Shown: positions 18,708 through 27,161 of the stretch, piece by piece
Numbering within the stretch: the stretch's first letter is position 1
Layout of the letters: each line of letters begins with the position of its first letter
Assembly (NCBI GenBank): GCA_965247385.1
Contig: CBDFHG010000002.1
Coordinates: 496,001 to 560,000 of the forward strand
Length of the DNA stretch: 64,000 nucleotides
Reading direction: 5' to 3'
DNA from: Thermohalobaculum sp965247385
GTDB lineage: Bacteria > Pseudomonadota > Alphaproteobacteria > Rhodobacterales > Rhodobacteraceae
Position numbers and translations under genes: made by a program
Notes under the pieces: generated by a model
Database searches by the model: none
Told to the model about the DNA's origin: nothing
The model's input: only the letters and a program-made list of their open reading frames with translations

Positions 18708-19061
18708 TGGGTAATGGCACTTTGGCATATAATTCCCATTTAAAAGGGGCGGCGGCTGGGTTAGGTATCGCTTGCGAAACGGTGCGCTTCCACATGAAGT
18801 CCATCTTCGACAAGACCAACACCCGACGCCGGATCAATGTGGTCAAGCTGGTGCTTTCGACATCGCTCTGGAAGGCGGTGTCAGGGGAAGGCGAACCGGT
18901 AAGCACAACCCCATGATCGGCAGATCTCAGGCCGCAAGTTGACGTCACCGTCAAAGGCGCTCATTCCCGAATTACGTTTTCACCGACCGGTTTGGGGCTG
19001 TTAACCGACGTCTCACCGGCCGCAACCGTCGATAACCCCATGGCCTATCCCAGACGCCGTC

Positions 19062-19994
19062 TCACCCGGTCTCGGCCTCGAACCCCTTCGCCATCTTCGC
19101 CGGGGGTAGCTTCGGCAGCCGTTCGGCGATGAAGTTGATGAAGGCGCGGGATTTTGGTGGCCGCATGCGGTGCGGCGGGGCCAGGGCGTTGATGACCAGG
19201 TCGCGGGGGCTGTGAGGGAGCAGGATCGGCACCAGTTGCCCGGCTTCGATCTCGGCCGCAAGATCCCAGACCGATTTCATCACGATGCCGGCGCCGCCGA
19301 GCGCCCAGTCGATCAGGGCGTGGGAGTTGTTCGAGTCGATCGGCCCGGCAACGGCGAAGTTCTGTGGCGAGCCATCCTCCATGAACTGCCACTGGTAGCG
19401 GCGCGAGCCGGGGAAGCGCAGCAGCAGGCAATCGTGGGATTTGAGGTCGGCGGGTGTCTGGGGGGTGCCGTGTTTCTCCAGATATTCGGGGCTGGCGCAG
19501 GCGACGCGGAAATCCGGCGCGACCCGGCGCGAGATCAGCGAGCTGTCCTGGAGGTAGCCGCGCCGGAGCGCGACATCGACCTGTTCCTCGACCAGATCGG
19601 CCAGGCGGTCGGTCAGTTGCAGGCGGACTTCCACCTCCGGGAAGGCTTCGCGGAACCGCGGAATCAGGGGCGCGATCCAGGTCCGACCCATGACGGTGGG
19701 GGCGGAGATGCGCAAGACGCCGGAGGGACTTTCCTTCTTCTCGGCCAGCTTGCGCTCGACCTCGGTGATTTCGGCCAGGATGCGCAGGCAGTGTTCGTAG
19801 TAGAGTCGGCCCTCCTCGGTCGGATTGACGGTGCGGGTGGTCCGGTTGAGGAGCCGCACGCCGAGGCGGGCCTCGAGCTTGGTGATGCGCGACGAGACCA
19901 CCGCGGGCGACAGGCGCAGCTCGCGCCCGGCGGCGGAGAGGCTGGCGCGTTCGACGACGCGGGCGAAGACGGTCATGTCGTCGACGGCATACAT
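19062..19994 (-). CDS. LysR-family transcriptional regulator
   Basis: A 310-residue LysR regulator with an N-terminal winged helix (VVERASLSAAGRELRLSPAV, then SSRITKLEARLGVRLLNRTT) and a periplasmic-binding-like effector domain (GVLRISAPTVMGRTWIAPLI onwards). It resembles the large group near DmlR/AaeR. Its ATG at 19994 lies 1 bp from the stop of the amidohydrolase gene, so it is the last gene of the puuD-deaminase-lysR unit on the minus strand. By position it may control the purine genes, which would matter because the neighbouring LuxR-type gene is dead. The effector is unknown. Confidence 0.9.
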   Translation of the reverse strand: MYAVDDMTVFARVVERASLSAAGRELRLSPAVVSSRITKLEARLGVRLLNRTTRTVNPTEEGRLYYEHCLRILAEITEVERKLAEKKESPSGVLRISAPTVMGRTWIAPLIPRFREAFPEVEVRLQLTDRLADLVEEQVDVALRRGYLQDSSLISRRVAPDFRVACASPEYLEKHGTPQTPADLKSHDCLLLRFPGSRRYQWQFMEDGSPQNFAVAGPIDSNNSHALIDWALGGAGIVMKSVWDLAAEIEAGQLVPILLPHSPRDLVINALAPPHRMRPPKSRAFINFIAERLPKLPPAKMAKGFEAETG

Positions 19995-19995
19995 C

Positions 19996-21345
19996 TCAAG
20001 GCTCCATCAGCCGGGCGGCAAGTTTGCGGTGCTGGCGCACCGCCGCGCCGAGGTCGGTGGTGACCACCTGGCCGCCGCGCACCACCGCCCTGCCCTCGAC
20101 ATAGGTTTCGCGAACGCGGTGCGGGCCGCAGAGGATCAGCGCCGCGACCGGATCCCAGGCGCCGGAGGTCTCGATCCCGGTGACCGGCCAGACGGCGAAA
20201 TCGGCGCGCTTGCCGGGGGTGAGGGCGCCGAGGTCGTCGCGGCCGAGGACGGATGCGCCGCCCAGCGTGGCGATCTCCAGCGTCTCGCGGGCGCTCATGG
20301 CGTCGGCGCCCAGAGCTACGCGCTGCAACAGCATGGCCTGGCGGGCCTCGGCCATCAGGTCGGCACCGTCGTTCGAGGCCGAGCCGTCGACACCGAGGCC
20401 GACCTTGACGCCATGGTCGCGCATGGCCCGGACCGGCGCGATGCCGGAGCCGAGGCGCATATTCGAGCAAGGGCAATGGGCAACCCCGGTGCCGCTGCGG
20501 GCGAAAAGGTCGATCTCGCTGGCGTCGAGCTTGACGCAGTGGGCGTGCCAGACGTCTTCGCCGGTCCAGCCGAGGTCTTCGGCGAACTGGCCGGGGCGGC
20601 AGCCGAAGCGGGCTTGGGTGTGGATGATATCCTCGTCGTTCTCGGCCAGGTGGGTGTGCATCATCACCCCCTTGTCGCGCGCCAGCAGGCCTGAATCGCG
20701 CATCAGTTCGCGACTGACGGAGAAGGGGGAACAGGGGGCGACACCGACCCGGATCATCGCGCCGGGGGCGGAGTCGTGGAAGGTGTCGATGACGCGAATA
20801 CAGTCGTTCAGGATGCTGGTTTCGGATTCGGTCAGCACGTCGGGCGGCAGGCCGCCGTCGCTCTCGCCGATCGACATCGAACCGCGGGTGGCGTGGAGAC
20901 GGACGCCGATCTGGCAGGCGGCATCGATCTCGTCGTCGAGGCGCACGCCGCCCGGGAAGATGTAGAGGTGGTCCGAGGCGGTTGTGCAACCGGAAAGGGC
21001 CAGTTCGGCCAACGCGACCAGGGTGGAGATGCGGATTTCCTCGGGGCCGATCCGGGTCCAGATGGGATAGAGCGCATGAAGCCAGCCGAACAGCAGCGCG
21101 TCCTGCCCGGCGGGGACCGCGCGGGTCAGGTTCTGGTACATGTGGTGGTGGGTGTTGATGAGGCCGGGGGTGACGACGCAGCCGGCGGCGTCGATGATCT
21201 CGTCGGCCTCGTGGGGGAGCGTATTCGTTGGCCCGACCGTCTCGATCACGCCGTCGCGGGCGAACAGCCCGCCGCCAGCGATCTCGCGCCGGGTGCTGTC
21301 CATTGTGACCAGCACATCGGCGTTGCGGATCAGGATGCTGGTCAC
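19996..21345 (-). CDS. 8-Oxoguanine deaminase-like amidohydrolase
   Basis: A metal-dependent amidohydrolase of 449 residues. It has the N-terminal metal site GLINTHHHMYQNLTRA, VAPCSPFSVS, MMHTHLAEN, DVWHAHCVKL, and the C-terminal GTGVAHCPCSNMRLGSG with GLGVDGSASNDGADL. The HHHMYQNLTRAVP signature and the S-N-D-G segment are typical of 8-oxoguanine and isoxanthopterin-type deaminases near purine operons, rather than of TRZ/ATZ or cytosine deaminase. It would convert 8-oxoguanine to urate and so feed the adjacent puuD. It lies 23 bp after puuD and is cotranscribed with it and lysR. Substrate assignment is from family and context. Confidence 0.8.
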   Translation of the reverse strand: MTSILIRNADVLVTMDSTRREIAGGGLFARDGVIETVGPTNTLPHEADEIIDAAGCVVTPGLINTHHHMYQNLTRAVPAGQDALLFGWLHALYPIWTRIGPEEIRISTLVALAELALSGCTTASDHLYIFPGGVRLDDEIDAACQIGVRLHATRGSMSIGESDGGLPPDVLTESETSILNDCIRVIDTFHDSAPGAMIRVGVAPCSPFSVSRELMRDSGLLARDKGVMMHTHLAENDEDIIHTQARFGCRPGQFAEDLGWTGEDVWHAHCVKLDASEIDLFARSGTGVAHCPCSNMRLGSGIAPVRAMRDHGVKVGLGVDGSASNDGADLMAEARQAMLLQRVALGADAMSARETLEIATLGGASVLGRDDLGALTPGKRADFAVWPVTGIETSGAWDPVAALILCGPHRVRETYVEGRAVVRGGQVVTTDLGAAVRQHRKLAARLMEP

Positions 21346-21368
21346 GGCGCGCGCCTGCTCATCCGGGA

Positions 21369-22565
21369 TTACTCATCGGGCATCCCGGCCTTGATCCAGG
21401 TGCCGAGGCGCGCCCGCTCGTCGGCGGTCATTTCAGTCATGTTGCCCAACGGCATGGCGTCGGTCAGCACCGCCTGGGTCAGAACCTTCTGGGCATGGGA
21501 TTTCAGCTGATCGGCGGCGTCGAACATGATGCCGCCGGGGGCCTCGTCGAAACCCTCGTCGGTGGGGGTGGCGGAGTGGCAGGAGGCGCAGCGGATCTGG
21601 GTGATGGCCAGCGCATCAACCGTGAGGACGGCATCGGCGACGACAATCTCGCCGGAAGGCCTCCAGGCCGAGAAGGTGACCAGCCCGGCCGCCAGCGCCG
21701 CCGAGACCGGCCACTGCCACTGGATTCCGAAGCCGCGCACGCCAGCCTCGAACTGGTTGAACCAATGGCGGATGATCGCGCCGAGCGCCAGAACGAAGGC
21801 GACGACGCCCCAGTTCCATTCATGCCCGAAGGTCATCGGGTAGTGGTTCGAAATCATCATGAACAGGACTGGCAGGGTCAGGTAGTTGTTATGGGTCGAG
21901 CGCAGCTTGGCGATTTCGCCGTATTTCGCGTCCGGCACCTTACCCGCCTTGAGGTCGGCCACGACAATGCGCTGGTTCGGGATGATCACCATGAAGACGT
22001 TGCCAGTCATGATGGTGGCGATCATCGCGCCGACCTGAAGGAACGTCGCGCGCGGCGCGAAGACGAAGCCGAATCCCCAGGCGGCGGCGACGATGGCGGC
22101 GAACAGCACCGCAAACATCAGCGGCGGGTTGGCCTTCAACGGCGACTTGCACAAGAGGTCGTAGAAGACCCAGCCCAGCGCCAGCCCGCCGATCGATATC
22201 GCCACCCCCATCCAGGGCGCAATATCCGCGACCGAGCGGTCGATCAGGTAGCTTGATGCGCTCCAGTAATAGGTCACCGTGATGAGCGCGAAGCCGGTGA
22301 GCCAGGTCAGGTAGCTTTCCCATTTGAACCAGTGCAGGTCGGCCGGCATCTCCTCCGGCGCAACCAGGTATTTCTGGATGTGGTAGAAGCCGCCGCCATG
22401 GACCGTCCAGTTTTCGCCCTTGACGCCCTCCGCATTTCGGGAAGATCGTTTGAGACTGGCGTCCAATCCCATGAAATAGAAGGACGAACCTATCCAACCG
22501 ATCGCAGCTATGATATGCGCCCAGCGAATGAAAAGGCTGAGCCAATCCTGAATGATACCTAGCAT
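21369..22565 (-). CDS. puuD: PuuD, membrane urate oxidase with C-terminal cytochrome c domain
   Basis: A protein of about 398 residues. Roughly eight hydrophobic helices form the N-terminal urate-oxidase membrane domain (WAHIIAAIGWIGSSFYFMGL and GGGFYHIQKYLVAPEEMP are recognisable). A C-terminal cytochrome c-like domain has the haem motif CASCH. PuuD oxidises urate to 5-hydroxyisourate and passes electrons to the respiratory chain, replacing soluble uricase. ATG 22565 is chosen because upstream in-frame sequence to 22796 is not protein-like. It is transcribed divergently from puuE across a 180-bp gap that should hold both promoters. It replaces any need for a cofactor-free uricase gene, none of which is present here. 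Confidence 0.93.
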   Translation of the reverse strand: MLGIIQDWLSLFIRWAHIIAAIGWIGSSFYFMGLDASLKRSSRNAEGVKGENWTVHGGGFYHIQKYLVAPEEMPADLHWFKWESYLTWLTGFALITVTYYWSASSYLIDRSVADIAPWMGVAISIGGLALGWVFYDLLCKSPLKANPPLMFAVLFAAIVAAAWGFGFVFAPRATFLQVGAMIATIMTGNVFMVIIPNQRIVVADLKAGKVPDAKYGEIAKLRSTHNNYLTLPVLFMMISNHYPMTFGHEWNWGVVAFVLALGAIIRHWFNQFEAGVRGFGIQWQWPVSAALAAGLVTFSAWRPSGEIVVADAVLTVDALAITQIRCASCHSATPTDEGFDEAPGGIMFDAADQLKSHAQKVLTQAVLTDAMPLGNMTEMTADERARLGTWIKAGMPDE

Positions 22566-22747
22566 GGGGTGCCCCGTTATGCTGCGTGTTATGTTGGTTT
22601 CGGTTGCGACCCTACACCCGTCCAGCTTGGGATAATCTCGAAAAATCGGCCAAGTGTCATCAAATATTATTTGAAAATCAGATCGGACGGTGGCGTGTAT
22701 GGAGGAGGAGAGGTAAATTCGGCATATGGCTTCGGAGCATGATCCGC

Positions 22748-23656
22748 ATGACTGACTATCCACGCGATCTCGCGGGCTATGCGGGCGAACCGCCACAGGC
22801 GCGCTGGCCGGACGGTGCGCGAATTGCGGTGCAGTTTGTGCTGAACATCGAGGAAGGCGGCGAAAACTGCGTGCTGCATGGCGACACGGCCTCGGAGATG
22901 TTCCTCTCGGAGATCATCGGCGCCCAGCCCCTCGAGGGTGCGCGGCATATGTCGATGGAGTCGATCTATGAATACGGATCGCGGGCCGGGGCATGGCGCA
23001 TCCTGGACCTGTTTCGCGAGCGCGGGCTGCCGCTGACGGTGTTCACCGTCGCCATGGCCGCCGAGCGAACGCCGCAGATCGTCGAGCGCGCCCTGGCGGA
23101 CGGCCACGAGATCGCCAGCCACGGGCTGCGCTGGATCAACTATCACGGGGTGCCGGAGGAAGTGGAGCGGGCGCATATGGCCGAGGCCATGGAGATTCTG
23201 ACCAGAATCTGCGGCGAGCGGCCTCTGGGCTGGTACACTGGCCGCACCTCGGAGGTTACGCGCAGGCTGGTGGCGGAGTATGGCGGTTTCCTCTACGACG
23301 CCGACGATTATTCCGACGATCTGCCGTTCTGGAGCCGGGTGCAGCCGGGCCAACTGATCGTGCCCTACACGCTGGACACCAACGACATGCGCTTTGCCAC
23401 CGCGCAGGGGTTCAACACCGGCGAGCAGTTCTACACCTATCTGCGCGATGCCTTCGACACGCTGTACGAGGAAGGGGCAACGCGGCCGAAAATGATGTCA
23501 ATAGGGATGCATGCGCGGCTGCTGGGCCGGCCGGGGCGTGTTGGCGCGCTGAAGCGGTTCCTGAACCATGTGGCCGGGCACGACAAGGCCTGGGTGGCGC
23601 GCCGCGTCGATATCGCCCGGTACTGGCGCAAGATCCACCCGCAGGAAGAGGTATGA
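22748..23656 (+). CDS. puuE: PuuE-type allantoinase (polysaccharide-deacetylase fold)
   Basis: A 302-residue member of the NodB-like deacetylase superfamily that acts as the metal-independent allantoinase PuuE. Seen are MTDYPRDLAGYAGEPPQARW, SIYEYGSRAGAWRILDLF, GHEIASHGLRWINYHGV and GWYTGRTSEVTRRLV. It opens allantoin to allantoate. ATG 22748 begins at the conserved TDYPRDL; an in-frame ATG at 22739 is also possible. It overlaps uraD by 4 bp (ATGA), so puuE, uraD and allA form one plus-strand operon. Fusion forms with uraD exist in other bacteria, whereas here the two are separate. Confidence 0.93.
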   Translation: MTDYPRDLAGYAGEPPQARWPDGARIAVQFVLNIEEGGENCVLHGDTASEMFLSEIIGAQPLEGARHMSMESIYEYGSRAGAWRILDLFRERGLPLTVFTVAMAAERTPQIVERALADGHEIASHGLRWINYHGVPEEVERAHMAEAMEILTRICGERPLGWYTGRTSEVTRRLVAEYGGFLYDADDYSDDLPFWSRVQPGQLIVPYTLDTNDMRFATAQGFNTGEQFYTYLRDAFDTLYEEGATRPKMMSIGMHARLLGRPGRVGALKRFLNHVAGHDKAWVARRVDIARYWRKIHPQEEV

Positions 23657-24177
23657 GTTCCTTTTTGAAGACGCCGCCGGGCGGGTTGGACCGTGCCGGG
23701 TTCCTGGCGCGTTATGGCGGAGTTTACGAGCACAGCGCCTGGATCGCCGAGGCGGTGTGGGACGAAAACGCCGGGTCTGACGATATGAACGCATTGGCCG
23801 ATGCCATGGCGGCGCGGGTCGAGGCTGCCGGACAAAATGCGCAGCTGGCGCTGCTTCGGGCGCACCCTGACCTTGCCGGAAAGCTGGCGGTGCAGGGGGA
23901 ATTGACCGAGGAATCGATCTCCGAGCAGGCGGGTGCCGGGCTCGACCGTTGCTCGCCGGAGGAGTTCGCGGATTTCCAGCGACTGAACGATGCCTACACG
24001 GCGCGTTTCGGCTTTCCCTTCATCCTGGCGGTCAAAGGCCACGACCGCGCCGGGATACTGGATGTTTTCCGCCGCCGGGCCGGAAACGATCCCGACGCCG
24101 AATTCCGCGAGGCGCTGGACCAGGTCCACCGCATCGCCCGTCTGCGCTTGCAGGCGTTAGCCGAGGAAACGTCATGA
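23653..24177 (+). CDS. uraD: OHCU decarboxylase
   Basis: A 174-residue protein of the OHCU-decarboxylase family that converts OHCU to S-allantoin. The family marks are the short block HPDLAGKLA with the preceding LLRAHPDLAG, then LTEESISEQAGAGLD, the LNDAYTARFGFPFILAVKG segment, and a C-terminal ALDQVHRIARLRL. The start overlaps the puuE stop. It is the only decarboxylase copy seen and completes the UraH-UraD pair needed for stereospecific allantoin formation. Length is normal, with no lesions. Confidence 0.95.
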   Translation: MSSFLKTPPGGLDRAGFLARYGGVYEHSAWIAEAVWDENAGSDDMNALADAMAARVEAAGQNAQLALLRAHPDLAGKLAVQGELTEESISEQAGAGLDRCSPEEFADFQRLNDAYTARFGFPFILAVKGHDRAGILDVFRRRAGNDPDAEFREALDQVHRIARLRLQALAEETS

Positions 24178-24221
24178 CCGATTTCGCCGCGCCTGCGCAA
24201 ATGTTTTGGGGACCGGTATGA
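24174..24221 (+). CDS. 15-codon ORF between uraD and allA (coupling peptide or gene remnant)
   Basis: A frame of 15 codons starts in the uraD stop (ATGA at 24174) and ends in the allA start (ATGA at 24218-24221), giving MTDFAAPAQMFWGPV. Both overlaps are exact, which could couple allA translation to uraD. Alternatively it is the two ends of a deleted gene such as an allantoicase. No experimental or family support is available. Confidence 0.3.
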   Translation: MTDFAAPAQMFWGPV

Positions 24222-24709
24222 GGCGCATCACACCCGAACCACTGACCGCGGAGAGCTTCGCCCCTTTCGGCACGGTGATCGAGACCGAAGGGGCTTCGAG
24301 TTACCCCATCAACGACGGCACCACGACCCGGTTCCACGCCCTGGCCGGGGCCGAGCCGGGGCCTTCGGGCGAGGCGATTATCTCGATCTTCCGGGCAACC
24401 CGCTGGCCCGCGCCGGTGGAAATCAGAACGCTGGAGCGCCACCCGCTGGGGGCACAGGCGTTCTATCCGTTATCGCCGGACGACTGGCTGGTGGTTGTGG
24501 CCGCGGGAGAGAGACCGGGGGCGGACGACCTGCGGCTGTTCCGGGCCCGCGGCGATCAGGGCGCACAGTATCGGCGCGGCGTGTGGCACCACCCGCTTCT
24601 GGTGTTGACGGAGCGGCAGGATTTCCTGGTGGTTGACCGGCGGGGGCCAGGGGAGAACCTGGAGGAGATGGCCCTCGACAGCCCGGCGACAATCGATTTG
24701 CCGGGTTGA
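24218..24709 (+). CDS. allA: Ureidoglycolate lyase
   Basis: A cupin-fold protein of 163 residues related to AllA, which splits ureidoglycolate into glyoxylate and urea. Seen are ITPEPLTAESFAPFGTVIE at the N-terminus, the substrate block RTLERHPLGAQAFYPL, and the metal-site region GVWHHPLLVL. ATG 24218 is used because it starts at the conserved RRITPEPL. It ends the puuE-uraD-allA operon. Its presence implies that allantoate is turned into ureidoglycolate, yet no allantoicase (alc) or AllC-type amidohydrolase is in this window. Just after its stop begins the accessory island with the tRNA-derived repeat. Confidence 0.92.
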   Translation: MRRITPEPLTAESFAPFGTVIETEGASSYPINDGTTTRFHALAGAEPGPSGEAIISIFRATRWPAPVEIRTLERHPLGAQAFYPLSPDDWLVVVAAGERPGADDLRLFRARGDQGAQYRRGVWHHPLLVLTERQDFLVVDRRGPGENLEEMALDSPATIDLPG

Positions 24710-24729
24710 GGATCACAACTTTTCAGGAA

Positions 24730-24743
24730 TGGTGCCCGGAGAG
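24730..24743. repeat. Left attachment-site copy (attL) of the tRNA-Leu island
   Basis: The 14-mer tggtgcccggagag is identical to 38014-38027, the 3' end (CCA, discriminator and acceptor strand) of tRNA-Leu, in the same orientation. It lies 21 bp after the allA stop. With the intact tRNA at the other end, this is the layout left by site-specific integration into a tRNA 3' end. Confidence 0.65.
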
Positions 24744-25679
24744 GGCGACAATGGCCCCTGTACCACCAACAAAATCAAACCTTAGCGCCTCCACATGGCT
24801 TTGTTGCATGGAGCCTCCGAATTTATGGGTTCTTCGGCGTATCAAGTGTATTTGACCACATCTCCGAGCGAGGCTGCGATCAAGTAGATCATGGTGATGA
24901 AGGTCTCGGTGTTGCGGTAGCCTCTTGGCTGGCGAGCCGCACCGAGAAGATCGGCGTCGGTCTCCTGATGGATGTGGGCGGGGATGGTATCCGCCCGGTC
25001 AGCCGGGCGAACTCCCAGACAATCGTCGACTTCATTGAGGCCCCCCGATCCCCGCACCTTGCAACGCGAGTTCGAGGCCAGCGACTGGCAAGGCGAGATT
25101 GTGGCTGCGAGTTCGCGGACCGGGTCGAGGTCGCCCATGACCCAGCCGGGCGCGGCTGGGGCCTGCGCATTGTGGTCAATGTGGGCACGATGGGGCATTT
25201 CTGCGGGGCATTTCTGCGTCCAGGACGGGATCGCCCCGCTCGGGCGCTACTTCACGGCGGCCTGGACGACGCGGCCGACGAACCGAGCGGCCAGCGTGTG
25301 CAGTACGACGCCGTGACCGGCCGGGTGGTCCATGGAAGCCGCGCCGGCGGCGTGGGCTAGGTCGGCCACCTGCAGGAGACGATCCCGCTGGCGGTCTACT
25401 CGATCTGCCCGCGTTTTCCGGATCGCGGCGCTCCCGGCTTCGAGGTCAACCTGAAGCAGAAGTCGACGGATTATCAGGAGTTGGTCGCCCAGGACCCCGG
25501 GGCGGTGCTGAAAGGCTTGTAACTGGCGGGGCGCCGCCGGGGGCAGCTGTTTTGGCGAACATGCCCCTGGCGCCTTGTCCCGAAGAGGCCCGAAGAGGAA
25601 GGTGTTTTTCATGATGTGTATAAAGCGGCACCTCGAAGCGGCGGCGGATATCCGGCCCGACGGCGCGCCTCCCGCCGGC
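24744..25679. other. Degenerate accessory DNA, no intact gene
   Basis: About 940 bp without a complete reading frame. On the minus strand at about 24842-24965 a frame ends in GYRNTETFITMIYLIAAS, which resembles the C-terminal end of some transposases. On the plus strand between about 24990 and 25520, coding-like segments in several frames (QREFEASDWQGEIVA, then RIVVNVGTMGHF, then VYSICPRFPDRGAPGFEVNL) look like one gene destroyed by frameshifts. I do not recognise that gene. Confidence 0.4.
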
Positions 25680-26018
25680 TCAGGTGCCGAGCAGGAGTAT
25701 CGAGACGATCACGCCCGCGATCGCGACCATGCTGCCGACCGTTCAGCGCAACTGCGTGATCTGGCCCTTGGCGATCTCCTTGTGCAGGCTTTCGATCTCC
25801 GTGCGCACCTCGGCGATCCCCGCGGCGATCTCCCCTCGCACCTCGGCGCTCTCCGCGGTGAGGTCGGCCTTGAGGAGCGCGAGATCGTTCTTCGTGGCGA
25901 GGGATCCGGTCATGGCGGCGCAGAAGATCTCGATGAAGGCCTCGGCCTGCGCCTCTTCGACGCCAGCGGCGGTGAGCCGCTTCATCGCCTTGAGAGTATC
26001 GAACGCCATGGTCATCAT
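25680..26018 (-). pseudogene. DUF1640-like coiled-coil membrane protein with an in-frame TGA
   Basis: The frame starts at 26018 (MMTMAFDTLKAMKRLTAAGV) behind a good AGGAGA site. A heptad-rich coiled coil follows (KADLTAESAEVRGEIAAGIA, then EVRTEIESLHKEIAKGQ), which is the pattern of the small DUF1640/CCDC90-like proteins common in proteobacteria. A TGA at 25743-25745 follows QITQLR. The same frame then continues with TVGSMVAIAGVIVSILLLGT and a stop at 25680, exactly the C-terminal membrane anchor this family needs. A single TGG-to-TGA change explains the stop. Without the anchor the product would be soluble and probably useless. Role in the cell is unknown. Confidence 0.6.
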
Positions 26019-26264
26019 TGCCGTCTCCTGCCAACCGCGTCCGCCGCGCGCCAAAAGGATAGACGCTCCGTGCGCCCGCGTCAAAGCCTGCCCGGCCACC
26101 CTCCGCGCCCTGCCCTGGCAGCGGCGTCTCTCTCGCCGATCTCCCATCCAGTGGGACCGGCGCGCGGGCACGGGCGGCCCGACAAAGCGCGAACATTCGG
26201 GAACACATGGCGAACACGCGCCCTCGCCGTCCTCTCCGCCGCCTGCCTCGCTGCCCTCCTCCTC

Positions 26265-26747
26265 CTATGATGAATGTCCAGCAGGACATTGATTTTGTTT
26301 GATTTCGAACGCCGGAAAATCTTCGAATATCCAGCCGTTTTTCAGCGTGTCATAGATGATGGAAAGCAGTTTGCGGGCAGTTGCGATGATGGCTTTTCCG
26401 GCCCCGCGGCGTTCCTTGATGCGCTGGTAATGGCTGTTGAGATAGCCGGAACAACGAATGGCGACCCACGTGCATTGCACCAGGGTGGTGCGCATGAGCT
26501 TGTTGCCACGCTTGGTGATCCGTCCATGGTGTTCGGTCTCGTTTGAGTTGCTGACCTTGGGCACGATGCCCACATAGGCGGCCAGCTTGTCTGCATCCGG
26601 AAAGTCATCGACATTCCCGATCCCGGCCCGATCCCGGACAGCAGGATCGCCGCCGATCTGGGGCCAGTGCCTTTGATGCTGGTCAGTTCCTCCTATGATG
26701 ACAGAGGGTAGCTGATTACGCCCTGAATGTCTTCCTGAATTACACAT
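26265..26747 (-). pseudogene. IS110-family transposase, C-terminal fragment
   Basis: The minus-strand frame carries the Transposase_20 part of IS110/IS116/IS902 enzymes: KLAAYVGIVPKVSNSNETEH, GRITKRGNKLMRTTLVQCTW and RKLLSIIYDTLKNGWIFED. The N-terminal DEDD catalytic domain is missing and the first 35 residues of the open frame are unrelated. No element ends could be defined. It is a decayed remnant in the left part of the island, distinct in sequence from the IS110 pseudogene downstream of druE. Confidence 0.8.
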
Positions 26748-27161
26748 CAGCGTCGAGGAGCCAATTTATGGGATTGAACTAAACCGCTCGCGCAGTATTT
26801 GAGCTTGAAGTTTTGGGGCGGAGCGTCCTGTCTGAAAGAGTTGTGTGTTTACCAACAGATAAGGTGTTCTCCAGCACAGAAAAACCAGGTCATCGCCTGC
26901 TACCATTGCCGGAATTGTCGTGGAAATCCACCGCCCGAAAACAGAACGGATTACCACAACTCCCGCAACCAAATTTGACCCACCCTGGCATCGGGAGCTG
27001 GTCGATGCGCTGGGTCCGGAATAGTGTTTTCGAGCCTCACGATGTTCAACGCTTCTGATCAAAGATTGGCGATACTCCCTCTGACCGGTTGCAAAACGAC
27101 GTGAACTGGAAGAGGATTCCGCTCCGATATCGATCCCATCAAGCAGGTTCCCATCGCAATC
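26748..27161. other. Leader region of the defence operon, no supported gene
   Basis: About 410 bp of moderately AT-richer DNA between the IS110 remnant and the restriction gene. The longest frame, on the plus strand from 26813 to 27058, has a translation without any family pattern. The promoter of the 27162-37739 operon must lie here, but no clear -35/-10 pair was picked out. Confidence 0.4.

Larger units (their letters stand above)
17037..18737 (+). mobile_element. IS1595-family insertion sequence with passenger DNA
   Basis: The element is 1701 bp and is bounded by perfect 25-bp inverted ends that begin gggaattatatgccaaag. It is flanked by an 8-bp target duplication atttaaaa (17029-17036 and 18738-18745), the size expected for IS1595. 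It carries a transposase with an in-frame stop, then about 680 bp of non-transposase DNA: a relaxase-like fragment on the minus strand and a 50-codon ORF. Intact ends and duplication suggest a fairly recent insertion into the luxR-type gene. Confidence 0.9.
16029..18916 (+). pseudogene. LuxR-type transcriptional regulator, broken by two frameshifts and an IS1595 insertion
   Basis: The sensor part runs from a GTG at 16029 (ARDEALFKLIGQLHDTA). The frame changes near 16781-16786 in a CCCGGG run, after which it reads LPGKGFAIPRPSGAPPYAL and LYGLTPAEARVLEALLAG, the start of a LuxR HTH. An IS1595 element sits within that helix-turn-helix (17037-18737). The rest, GIACETVRFHMKSIFDKTNT, resumes at 18746. 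Even with the element and one 8-bp duplication removed, the two sides differ by one base, so a second indel lies near 17022-17028. Its place between guaD and lysR suggests it once regulated purine genes. It should be non-functional. Confidence 0.85.
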
